64,000 bases of DNA from positions 1 to 64,000 of the forward strand of contig NZ_SWLG01000013.1 in assembly GCF_005747095.1 (NCBI RefSeq), read 5' to 3'. A program made the position numbers and the translations under genes. Positions 1-6,649 of the stretch are shown piece after piece. Source of the stretch: Exobacillus caeni (GTDB lineage Bacteria > Bacillota > Bacilli > Bacillales > Guptibacillaceae). The notes below the pieces were generated by a model. The model was not told the DNA's origin, made no database searches, and saw only the letters and a list, made by a program, of their open reading frames with translations. Numbering within the stretch: the stretch's first letter is position 1; each line of letters starts with the position of its first letter.

Positions 1-95
1 TGACATTGTAACATATGGGTAAGCCGTATGCCTTAATAGGGCACGTACGGTTTGATAAGGGGGAAGCCTTGAAAGAGGTTTCCCTACTTTATTGT
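1..95 (+). mobile_element. Group II intron, 3' end (domains V and VI)
   Basis: The left edge matches the last two domains of a bacterial group II intron. Domain V is 21-53, with complementary arms AAGCCGTATGCC and GCACGTACGGTTT, the characteristic catalytic hairpin. Domain VI follows, with stem GGGAAGCC (61-68) pairing GGTTTCCC (77-84) around an A-rich loop that would supply the branch-point adenosine. The intron should end a few bases after TCCCTAC, near 88-93. The reverse-transcriptase ORF and 5' domains would lie outside the window, so I cannot say whether the intron is intact. Confidence 0.82.
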
Positions 96-233
96 TTGTA
101 CTTCGTTTTTTTAGAACGAAAGTTGATAAAAAACCAAGCCAATTTTTTCACCGTAAAGAAAATTTTAAAGTATGAGCCATTACTCCCTGCAAGAATCATA
201 AACTGATAGAAACAGATAAGGCGGTGGGCTGCC

Positions 234-677
234 ATGGCTATTTTCATATTCGGAATTCCGGTTCTGCTTATCGTGACGGTCATATTTATGGTCGTGTTCT
301 TTTCTAAAAGCAGGGAGAAGGGAGATGAGGATGTGTTTAAAAGCGTATATGTGTACCTGGTGTTGTTTGCAACATTGATGATGGTGATCGGCGGAGGGAT
401 TTCCGTTTTCATGGCGGTAGCTGACATGGTCAGCCCTCAGGGGTATTACCAGAGTTTTCAGGAATACAAAGAGATGCGCCGGTATGATCAGAAAGGGGAG
501 GTAAAGGATATATCGGAAGACCTGCTGCAAAAAGAATATGACTATATTGTAAAGGACGATAATGAGCGAATGGAAAAGCAGGCTAAGAACCAGTTGATTA
601 AAAGTTTGGGATTTATCATTATTCCTTTGCCGGTGTTCTTTTATTTTAACAGGATGAGGCGTAAGGGGAATGCTTGA
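234..677 (+). CDS. Small integral membrane protein of unknown function
   Basis: I do not recognise this 147-residue protein. It has three hydrophobic segments, at about residues 1-24, 37-63 and 125-141, and a charged stretch rich in Glu, Lys and Tyr between the last two. That suggests a three-pass membrane protein with a soluble domain of about 60 residues. The upstream site (AAGGCGG) is weak. It stands alone between the intron end and a rho-independent terminator at 690-725. Confidence 0.65.
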   Translation: MAIFIFGIPVLLIVTVIFMVVFFSKSREKGDEDVFKSVYVYLVLFATLMMVIGGGISVFMAVADMVSPQGYYQSFQEYKEMRRYDQKGEVKDISEDLLQKEYDYIVKDDNERMEKQAKNQLIKSLGFIIIPLPVFFYFNRMRRKGNA

Positions 678-689
678 CTAAAATATGTA

Positions 690-725
690 AAAACAGCTTT
701 CATGTAAGTTGGAAGCTGTTTTTAT
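690..725 (+). terminator. Rho-independent terminator
   Basis: AAACAGCTT and AAGCTGTTT form a stem around a short loop and are followed by TTTAT. It lies 13 bases after the stop of the 147-residue membrane protein. Confidence 0.85.
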
Positions 726-830
726 ATGAATAGTTTTCTGGTTGTTATTTATCGGAAGACGCGCATTATAATTGCATTCCAACCCATTTTCTGAAAAGCT
801 TAACTTAGAAAAAACTGTGAGGTGAAGAGC

Positions 831-1895
831 GTGTGGAAGAATGAGACGGCAAAACGTTTGCAGGTCCGTTACCCGATTATACAGGCACCGATGGCAGGCG
901 GGGTGACATCTACCAGTCTGGTATCGGCTGTTTCTAACGCAGGATGTCTCGGTATGATCGGGGCAGGCTATATGTCTGCTGAACAGCTTCAGGAACAAAT
1001 TAGAGAGGTAAAGGCTTTAACTGAAAACCCATTTGGCGTAAACCTATTTATTCCGGGGCGATACATGACGACTGACGAAAAAGTAGCACTTTCCAACAGG
1101 TTGCTTGATCCGCTTAAGAAGGAATTGTCTGTTCATGAAAAAACTACGAATCTACCGACTGCAGAAAAAGATTATGATAATTTTGCTAACCAGTTAAAAG
1201 TGATACTTGATGAAGGGGTTCCGGTATGTTCGTTCACGTTTGGAATTCCTTCAGAAGAGGTGATAGGCCAGCTTAAGCAAGCTAACGTTACCGTAGTAGG
1301 TACAGCAACCACTGTAAAAGAAGCGATTTTAAATGAAAAAGCGGGCATGAATGTAGTAGTGGTACAGGGAAGTGAAGCTGGAGGGCACCGAGGTACGTTT
1401 GAGGAGAGCTCAGAAGGAAGTATGATCGGCTTGATGTCGCTGGTCCCGCAAGTGGTCGACCAGGTGAACATCCCGGTGATCGCTGCAGGAGGTATTATGG
1501 ATGGAAGGGGGATCAAAGCTTCTTTTTGCCTTGGCGCACAGGGAGTCCAGATGGGGACTGCGTTTTTAACCTGTGAGGAAAGTGGAGCGAACGAACTGCA
1601 TAAGAAGGAGATTTTGAAAGCAACAGAAGACCAAACGGTGATAACGAAAGCATTCTCTGGAAAAGCCGCAAGAGGGATTCAAAACGATTTTATAGAAACA
1701 ATGAAGGCGTATGAGGATTCGCTTCCCGCTTATCCGGTACAAAACACGCTTACAAAAGGAATTAGAAAAGCAGCAGCCACACAGGGGAAACCAGCATATA
1801 TGTCCCTCTGGTCGGGTCAAAGCCCGCGCTTAAGTAAAAATCAATCGGTAGACGAGCTAATCACAGGAATAGTAGCTCAAGCGGAATCGATTTAA
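831..1895 (+). CDS. Nitronate monooxygenase (2-nitropropane dioxygenase family)
   Basis: A 354-residue FMN-dependent TIM-barrel enzyme predicted to oxidise propionate 3-nitronate and related alkyl nitronates in the cytoplasm. Family marks are the N-terminal YPIIQAPMAGG, a GSEAGGHRG phosphate-binding loop near residue 180, AAGGI near 220 and GVQMGTAFL near 240. I chose GTG 831 because GAGGTG (818-823) sits 7 bases upstream; an earlier in-frame GTG at 822 overlaps that site. The gene stands alone. The role in nitronate detoxification is known for the family; the exact substrate is inferred. Confidence 0.9.
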   Translation: MWKNETAKRLQVRYPIIQAPMAGGVTSTSLVSAVSNAGCLGMIGAGYMSAEQLQEQIREVKALTENPFGVNLFIPGRYMTTDEKVALSNRLLDPLKKELSVHEKTTNLPTAEKDYDNFANQLKVILDEGVPVCSFTFGIPSEEVIGQLKQANVTVVGTATTVKEAILNEKAGMNVVVVQGSEAGGHRGTFEESSEGSMIGLMSLVPQVVDQVNIPVIAAGGIMDGRGIKASFCLGAQGVQMGTAFLTCEESGANELHKKEILKATEDQTVITKAFSGKAARGIQNDFIETMKAYEDSLPAYPVQNTLTKGIRKAAATQGKPAYMSLWSGQSPRLSKNQSVDELITGIVAQAESI

Positions 1896-1953
1896 TAGGA
1901 CGGATCTTAGTTATAAAGCAGAGGAAAAAGGACGATTAGAAGAGGTGAATGAT

Positions 1954-2862
1954 ATGATAAAACTGGGAGTTGTAGGTTTGGGAGATATTGCGCAGAAAGC
2001 TTACCTTCCTGTATTCAGCGGTATCAAGAATGTGGAGTTTCATTTGTTTACAAGAAATCAAGAAAAGCTTAAAGAAATTGGGAAGAAATATCGCTTTGAA
2101 AAATTGCATGATAGCCTGGAAGCCCTTATGGATAGTGGAATAAAAGGTGCGTTCATCCATTCAGCCACCGAGTCACATTTTGAGATTGTGAAAAAGCTTT
2201 TGAACCGCGGCATCCATGTATTCGTGGATAAGCCGATTGCATATGAAGCGGAACAGGCGAAGGAGCTTACGGATCTTGCTGAAACCAATAATCTAATCTT
2301 GATGACAGGATTCAACAGGCGATATGCTCCAGTCTATCAAAAGTTAAAAGAAATCGAAGAACCGAATATGATCCTCATGCAAAAAAATCGGAAAGACCAG
2401 CCGGCAGATGCCAGAACATTTGTTTTTGACGATTTTATCCACGTGCTGGACACGTTGAGGTACTTGTTCCCGTATCCGGTTGAAGACATTGTGGTACGTG
2501 CGAAGGTGGAGGATAATACTCTTTACCATGTCGTTGTACAGTTGATCTCTGGCGGTAACACAGCGATCGGAATCATGAATAGAGATAGCGGACATACCGG
2601 GGAAAAAGTTGAAGTGATGAGTTCGACCGAAAAAAGGACGGTCGAGAATGTTGCAGACTTATACATACAGCAGGATCGCGACGTCTCAAAAGCAGGGTCG
2701 AGTGACTGGGAACCTACCCTCCATAAAAGAGGGTTCGAGCAAATGATCGCTGACTTTATCCAGGCAGCCGAAACCAACACCACACCGATGATAAGCAAGC
2801 AAGACGCACTAAAAACCCATGAACTCTGTGAAGAAGTTATCAACAGAATCTCGGGGGTCTGA
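1954..2862 (+). CDS. Gfo/Idh/MocA family NAD(P)-dependent oxidoreductase
   Basis: A 302-residue protein with an N-terminal Rossmann fold (GVVGLGDIA at residues 5-13) and the family EKP-type motif, here DKPIA near residue 93, followed by the C-terminal alpha/beta dimerisation domain. Members oxidise or reduce sugars, inositols or other polyols; the substrate cannot be read from sequence. ATG 1954 is preferred because AGAGGTG (1941-1947) is 6 bases upstream. The stop codon lies inside a GGGGTC-type palindrome (2853-2865), so the last residues are encoded by a dispersed repeat and may differ from relatives. Confidence 0.88.
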   Translation: MIKLGVVGLGDIAQKAYLPVFSGIKNVEFHLFTRNQEKLKEIGKKYRFEKLHDSLEALMDSGIKGAFIHSATESHFEIVKKLLNRGIHVFVDKPIAYEAEQAKELTDLAETNNLILMTGFNRRYAPVYQKLKEIEEPNMILMQKNRKDQPADARTFVFDDFIHVLDTLRYLFPYPVEDIVVRAKVEDNTLYHVVVQLISGGNTAIGIMNRDSGHTGEKVEVMSSTEKRTVENVADLYIQQDRDVSKAGSSDWEPTLHKRGFEQMIADFIQAAETNTTPMISKQDALKTHELCEEVINRISGV

Positions 2863-2887
2863 CCCACGCACGAATTGTGGATAACTC
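2852..2887 (-). repeat. TTATCCACA box plus GGGGTCAGACCC palindrome, copy 1
   Basis: Read on the minus strand this is TTATCCACA (2876-2884) followed after about 10 bases by GGGTCAGACCCCC (2853-2865). It is one of five such composites in the window and the only one in this orientation. It overlaps the stop codon of the Gfo/Idh/MocA gene. Confidence 0.8.
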
Positions 2888-2919
2888 GGATACAGAGCCT
2901 GATCGGTGGTAACGATATA

Positions 2920-2948
2920 TTGACAGCGAGTCTACAATTTAATATTAT
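2920..2948 (+). promoter_or_regulatory. Sigma-A promoter of the manganese riboswitch
   Basis: TTGACA (2920-2925), a 17-base spacer and TATTAT (2943-2948). Transcription would start about 20 bases before the riboswitch aptamer. Confidence 0.75.
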
Positions 2949-2975
2949 TAAACTATAAAACTTAACATTGTTCTC

Positions 2976-3090
2976 CTAAAGGGGAGTAGCTTTTACAGCA
3001 AGGTCGTCATTACAGAGTTTTCACTCTCGGCTTTGTTGGCAACTTAAAGTTGTTAGCAAGACCTTTACCGTTCGGTGAAGGTCTTTATTT
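2976..3090 (+). promoter_or_regulatory. yybP-ykoY manganese riboswitch with terminator
   Basis: The conserved blocks of the yybP-ykoY class appear in order: AAAGGGGAGTAGC (2978-2990), GGTCGTCAT (3002-3010), GGCTTTGTTGGCAA (3029-3042) and AGCAAGACCTTT (3055-3066). P1 pairs AAAGG with CCTTT. The same CCTTT also forms a terminator hairpin, AGACCTTTACCG with CGGTGAAGGTCT (3059-3084) and then TTATTT. Mn(II) stabilising P1 should therefore prevent termination, the usual ON switch. Normal targets are Mn(II) exporters such as MntP, TerC-like proteins or P-type ATPases. No such gene follows here. Confidence 0.9.
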
Positions 3091-3092
3091 AT

Positions 3093-3127
3093 GGCCTTCA
3101 CCAGTTGGTGAAGGCCATTTTTTTATT
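3093..3127 (+). terminator. Second terminator downstream of the riboswitch
   Basis: GGCCTTCACC and GGTGAAGGCC (3093-3116) form a perfect stem followed by ATTTTTTTA. Its 5' arm can also pair with GGTGAAGG of the riboswitch terminator, so the four segments 3061-3116 can pair in alternative ways. Transcripts escaping the first hairpin should stop here. Confidence 0.85.
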
Positions 3128-3273
3128 CAGTAAGGGAGGTAAGGAATATCTGATCTTACTCAAGGTTCAAACCGAAGGAGCGGGAAGATGGGATGCCCCT
3201 CAAATATCGAACGCATCAGTAGCAAAACGAGGAAACTCAGACGATGCATGCCTGGAAATCCGGAATTTAGATT

Positions 3274-3458
3274 TATAGGTCATTGAATCCTCTATTTGTG
3301 AAAAAACACCACTTTTCGAATAAATGAGGACATCTGTTCCGCTATTTGCTCAAAATCGGACCAAAAAAGACGTTTTAACCGTAAATAACGGCACAGATGT
3401 CCTAAAATTTATAAAAAATACCTCCTTTGTCACAAATAAGGGATCTGGTGTCCTCAAA
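3274..3458 (+). repeat. Dispersed ~185-bp element, copy A
   Basis: Four ~25-bp motifs of the form AGGWCATCTGATCCGCTATTTG occur, two forward (from 3277 and 3326) and two reversed (ending near 3403 and 3456). A homologous copy lies in inverted orientation at 8836-9019. Similarity between copies extends more weakly to about 3205, with GCATCAGTAGCAA shared. No protein is encoded. I see no target duplication that I can define by eye. Confidence 0.8.
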
Positions 3459-3504
3459 AAATGGTAGGAAGAAGCTGGCACGTTAATCAGTTCTCAGGTG
3501 CTTT

Positions 3505-3585
3505 GCGATGAGGTGGCTCACCGCCCACCCATGGAAAGCGAGCAACCTGGCGTGTAAATCAACATTCCCTGCGCAAATAGCAATA
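3505..3585 (+). repeat. Degenerate Bacillaceae intergenic repeat remnant
   Basis: The stretch with GGAAAGCGAGCAACCTGG and GTAAATCAAC resembles one end of the GC-rich intergenic repeat seen more fully at 61.4-61.9 kb. Apart from the repeats, 2863-3637 contains no gene that I can support. Confidence 0.4.
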
Positions 3586-3637
3586 AAGTTTATGAAGACT
3601 TCGTTATAAAAAAATGGAACGGAAAGAGGGCATTAAC

Positions 3638-3796
3638 ATGACTGGAAAAAAACAAATCAAAAGGATAAACCTATCCATTCAAGATTTGATCAAAAAGAAT
3701 AAAGAAAAAATTCTGAAGGATCGTTCTGAAATGGAGAAGATCGAGCGGAAAGGAAGAGAAGTTTGCTGGAAGGGGTTAACGGTTACCAACAAGTGA
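3638..3796 (+). CDS. fbpB: FbpB-like small basic protein
   Basis: A 52-residue basic peptide whose core, LSIQDLIKKNKEKILKD, followed by RSEMEKIERK, matches the Fur-regulated basic protein B family (about 48-53 residues). FbpB cooperates with the small RNA FsrA in the iron-sparing response of B. subtilis. ATG 3638 is chosen because GGAAAGAGGG (3621-3630) is 7 bases upstream; an earlier ATG at 3614 lacks a site. I see no clear Fur box upstream, so iron regulation is inferred only from the family. An FbpA-like gene lies far away at 51.6 kb, unlike the fbpAB operon of B. subtilis. Confidence 0.7.
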   Translation: MTGKKQIKRINLSIQDLIKKNKEKILKDRSEMEKIERKGREVCWKGLTVTNK

Positions 3797-3812
3797 AGAG
3801 GAGGGATTCGGC

Positions 3813-4205
3813 TTGCTTTTAAGAAAATATATGTCATTGCTTGGCATAGGAGCTGCAAAAATTGATCTTCTCCTGGAAAAGGATAGCTATAAACCGGGAG
3901 AAAGCGTAAAAGGAATTTTTCTTATCAAAGGTGGAACGATTGAACAGAAGATCTGCAGGATCGAATGTGATCTCGTGAAGTTTGATAAGGAAGACCAGAA
4001 GGAGCATGTGATTGATTCAACGATGGTATTGACTTCCAAGAAGATTCAGTCTGAAGGAACGATGGAGTTAGTTTTTCAATTCCAGCTGGCCGAAGACCTT
4101 CCAGCTTCCTGCAATAGGATTAACTACCGTTTTAAAACCAGGATGTGCTTTGATGAAGGGGTACAGAGTGAAGACCATGACTTGATCAACATTATAAGCG
4201 ATTAA
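3813..4205 (+). CDS. Spo0M-like arrestin-fold protein, short form
   Basis: The 130 residues match the N-terminal arrestin-like half of the sporulation-control protein Spo0M (GIGAAKIDLLLEKDSYKPGE and KGIFLIKGGTIEQKI). Full Spo0M is about 258 residues, so the second half is absent. The ORF ends cleanly and is followed by a terminator, so it may be a genuine short paralogue rather than a broken gene. TTG 3813 is preferred because GAGGAGGG (3797-3804) lies 8 bases upstream. It follows the FbpB-like gene by 16 bases and may be cotranscribed. Confidence 0.75.
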   Translation: MLLRKYMSLLGIGAAKIDLLLEKDSYKPGESVKGIFLIKGGTIEQKICRIECDLVKFDKEDQKEHVIDSTMVLTSKKIQSEGTMELVFQFQLAEDLPASCNRINYRFKTRMCFDEGVQSEDHDLINIISD

Positions 4206-4227
4206 CAAAAAAACGAAGTGAATGTAG

Positions 4228-4268
4228 GGAAGGGCTGGAGCAGGATATCCAGTCCTTTCCAGTTTTTT
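4228..4268 (+). terminator. Rho-independent terminator
   Basis: GGAAGGGCTGGA and TCCAGTCCTTTCC pair around GCAGGATA and are followed by AGTTTTTTT. It ends the FbpB-like/Spo0M-like unit. Confidence 0.8.
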
Positions 4269-4321
4269 TGGACAATAAAAAAAGAAGATCGAAGGATCCT
4301 CTTTTTAAAAATGTTGCTCCA

Positions 4322-4687
4322 TTAAGATTGTTTTTCTTTCACTCTTTCCTGATGTTCTGTACTATTCATATGTTCAAGGTGCTTTGCTCCCCATTCATGC
4401 ATGGCATCCAAGATAGGTTCGATCGTCCGTCCGTATTCTGTTATGGAGTATTCTACTTTTGGAGGGACCTGAGGGTATACTTCCCGCAAAACAATATCCT
4501 GTTCCTCCAGTTCACGCAGATGAGTAGTAAGCATTTTTCGTGTGACACCTGGAATTGCCCGTTTAAGTTCGCTGAAACGCTGGGTTCCATTTACAAGCAG
4601 ATGAAACAGAATAATTGGCTTCCATTTTCCTGTAAGAATGTTTAAGGTATCCTCCACTTTACATAACTGGGGCTCTTTCTTCTCCAT
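4322..4687 (-). CDS. HxlR-family transcriptional regulator
   Basis: A 121-residue winged-helix protein of the HxlR/YodB family: LCKVEDTLNILTGKWKPIIL at residues ~7-26, then RFSELKRAIPGVTRKML and HLRELEEQDIV. A single Cys near the N-terminus is where YodB-type sensors of quinones and electrophiles carry their redox Cys. The start at 4687 has GGGAGGTAAG just upstream; an in-frame upstream extension has none. It is divergent from pirin and a WrbA-type quinone reductase, so control of that operon in response to quinones is a reasonable inference. Confidence 0.88.
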   Translation of the reverse strand: MEKKEPQLCKVEDTLNILTGKWKPIILFHLLVNGTQRFSELKRAIPGVTRKMLTTHLRELEEQDIVLREVYPQVPPKVEYSITEYGRTIEPILDAMHEWGAKHLEHMNSTEHQERVKEKQS

Positions 4688-4725
4688 CCCACTTACCTCC
4701 CATAAGTATCCTTTTTGATACCCTG

Positions 4726-4739
4726 GCACTTTAAAGTGC
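4726..4739. promoter_or_regulatory. Palindromic operator candidate GCACTTTAAAGTGC
   Basis: A perfect 14-bp palindrome in the region between hxlR and pirin, 39 bases from the hxlR start. HxlR-family dimers bind such short dyads. That it serves the adjacent regulator is an inference from position. Confidence 0.5.
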
Positions 4740-4891
4740 GTACTTCCTAATTTAATCTACATCTTTCATAATAACATTATGGCGGGGGAAAATCATACCA
4801 GTAAGGTTGGGATTTGACGTATTCTTTCTGTGATAAAAGGGTAAAAAAAGAAAGTGATATGATGGCTTCTTTAAAAGAAAGGAGGTTTCTA

Positions 4892-5734
4892 ATGAATAGC
4901 AGTTCTAGAGTTCAGAGAGAGATAGCGAAAGTCTGGACGGTGAACCACCAGCGCAACAGTTCAACACATAAAGCCGGTTTAATTCTTGAACCTGGCCGGT
5001 GGGAGGAATTCGATCCGTTTTTGCTGATGGCCGAAGACTGGTTCGGACGCGGGACGTTTGATTTTCACCCTCATCGTGGCATGGAGACAGTAACCTATGT
5101 ACTTGAGGAAAAACTGGAACATAAGGATAACCATGGCGGCCATGGAGTCCTATCTCCAGGGGATGTGCAATGGATGACAGCAGGCAGCGGCATCATTCAT
5201 GCTGAAGAGCCTGCAGGTGAAACCGTCCACACACTGCAATTGTGGATTAACCTTCCTTCTTCTAAAAAAATGACAGAGCCGCGTTACCAGGACCTTCGTA
5301 AAGAAGATATGCCTGAACGCAATGAAGAAGGTGCCCGTATAACGGTATTCTCTGGTTCTTCTGCAGGTGTAAAAGCACAGACAGATAATAATGTGCCGAT
5401 TACGATGGTAGACGTCGAGCTTGAAAAGGATGCATCAGTCACACAGGATTTGCCTGGCAGCTTCAACGGTTTTATTTATGTCCTTGAAGGGAAAGGGTAT
5501 TTTGGAAAGTCTGAAACACCCGGGGAAAGGAACCAGGTGTTATGGCTCGGTCCTGGAGAAGAAAAGGCTGAAAGTGAAGTGGCAGTCAGGGCAGATGAGA
5601 AGCTTCGTTTTCTCCTTTATGCAGGTGAACCTATAGGTGAACCGGTTGTTGCGAGAGGGCCATTTGTGATGAATTCAGATGAAGAAATTCGCCAGGCCTA
5701 TGATGACTATCGGATGGGTAAATTCGGCAGGTAG
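4892..5734 (+). CDS. Pirin family protein
   Basis: A 280-residue bicupin. The N-terminal cupin has FHPHRGMETVTYVLE and HGVLSPGDVQWMTAGSGIIH, giving the His/His/His/Glu metal site of pirins such as YhhW, which have quercetin 2,3-dioxygenase activity in vitro. The C-terminal half carries the second cupin and the GRFVMN-type tail, seen here as ARGPFVMN. ATG 4892 has AAAGGAGGT at optimal distance; the 26 upstream in-frame codons are probably untranslated. It precedes a WrbA-like reductase by 66 bases, an arrangement typical of electrophile stress operons. Confidence 0.9.
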   Translation: MNSSSRVQREIAKVWTVNHQRNSSTHKAGLILEPGRWEEFDPFLLMAEDWFGRGTFDFHPHRGMETVTYVLEEKLEHKDNHGGHGVLSPGDVQWMTAGSGIIHAEEPAGETVHTLQLWINLPSSKKMTEPRYQDLRKEDMPERNEEGARITVFSGSSAGVKAQTDNNVPITMVDVELEKDASVTQDLPGSFNGFIYVLEGKGYFGKSETPGERNQVLWLGPGEEKAESEVAVRADEKLRFLLYAGEPIGEPVVARGPFVMNSDEEIRQAYDDYRMGKFGR

Positions 5735-5800
5735 ATTAAAATGCCACTAGTTCATTTATAAACAGGATTTTTATGATAAATAAAAAGGAGCGATGTTCAA

Positions 5801-6412
5801 ATGGCAAATGTAAATTTAGCAGTGATCTATTATAGTTCAACAGGTACGAACTATCAGCTTGCTCAGTGGGCTGAAGAAGCAGCAAAACAGGCTGGCGCAG
5901 AAGTAAAGCTAGTGAAAATGCCTGAAACAGCACCACAATCTGCGGTCGAATCAAATCCAGCATGGAAAAAACATCTGGAGGAAACTAAAGACGTACCTGA
6001 AGTAACACTGGATGACCTTGAGTGGGCGGACGCTTATATTTTCAGCGTACCGACACGCTTTGGTAACGTTCCTTCTCAAGCAAAATCATTCCTTGATTCT
6101 ACAGGCGGTCTCTGGTTCAATGGAAAACTTGCAAACAAAGTGGTTAGTGCGATGACTTCCGCTCAAAATCCTCACGGAGGACAGGAAGCAACGTTGCTGA
6201 ACCTCTATACGACCATGCATCACTGGGGAGCGATCGTAGCGTCACCTGGCTATACAGACCAGTCAGTCTTTGCTGCAGGCGGTAACCCATACGGAACAAG
6301 TGTATCGGTAGACCAGGACGGCAACATGAAGGAAGACGTTAAAGGAGCAGTTGAATATCAAGCAAAACGCACTGTTCAAGTAGCAACATGGGTAAAACAG
6401 GGCCTTCAGTAA
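5801..6412 (+). CDS. wrbA: NAD(P)H:quinone oxidoreductase, WrbA type
   Basis: A 203-residue flavodoxin-fold protein with YYSSTGTNYQLA near residue 10 (FMN phosphate loop), SVPTRFGNVPSQAKSFLDST near 80-100 and SAQNPHGGQEATLL near 120. WrbA enzymes reduce quinones by two electrons and avoid semiquinone radicals. The ribosome site is AAAGGAGCG. It probably forms an operon with pirin, ended by the terminator at 6436-6468, under the divergent HxlR regulator. Confidence 0.92.
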   Translation: MANVNLAVIYYSSTGTNYQLAQWAEEAAKQAGAEVKLVKMPETAPQSAVESNPAWKKHLEETKDVPEVTLDDLEWADAYIFSVPTRFGNVPSQAKSFLDSTGGLWFNGKLANKVVSAMTSAQNPHGGQEATLLNLYTTMHHWGAIVASPGYTDQSVFAAGGNPYGTSVSVDQDGNMKEDVKGAVEYQAKRTVQVATWVKQGLQ

Positions 6413-6435
6413 AATAACGTAGATTTAGGAAATGA

Positions 6436-6468
6436 GCATTCGCTGTCAATAAAAGCGGATGCTTTTTT
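6436..6468 (+). terminator. Rho-independent terminator
   Basis: GCATTCGCT (6436-6444) pairs with AGCGGATGC (6454-6462), followed by TTTTTT. Confidence 0.85.
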
Positions 6469-6594
6469 CCGTTGTACTTAAAAAAGGAAATATCGTCCGA
6501 ATCATCTGTTATTATATACAAGGCAATACGCTCGGAAAGTTTTCAATTTTCACAAAAAATCATTTTACAATTTTATCCTTCTCATTTAAAATGA

Positions 6595-6628
6595 TTTTAA
6601 CCGTTAAAATTATTTTTAACGATAAAAA
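6595..6628. promoter_or_regulatory. Twin operator candidates upstream of the MFS gene
   Basis: TTTTAACCGTTAAAA (6595-6609) and TTTTTAACGATAAAAA (6613-6628) are two near-palindromes with the same TTTTAAC core, 18 bases apart centre to centre and just before the ribosome site. ArsR-type regulators bind such AT-rich dyads. The second gene of the operon encodes one, so autoregulation is likely but inferred. Confidence 0.5.
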
Positions 6629-6649
6629 ATTTTCGAGAGGGGAATTCGG

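Noticed and set aside
3075-3278. 67-codon frame directly after the riboswitch
   Set aside because: It starts inside the terminator hairpin, runs through the second terminator and into the dispersed element, and has no ribosome site. Treated as chance.
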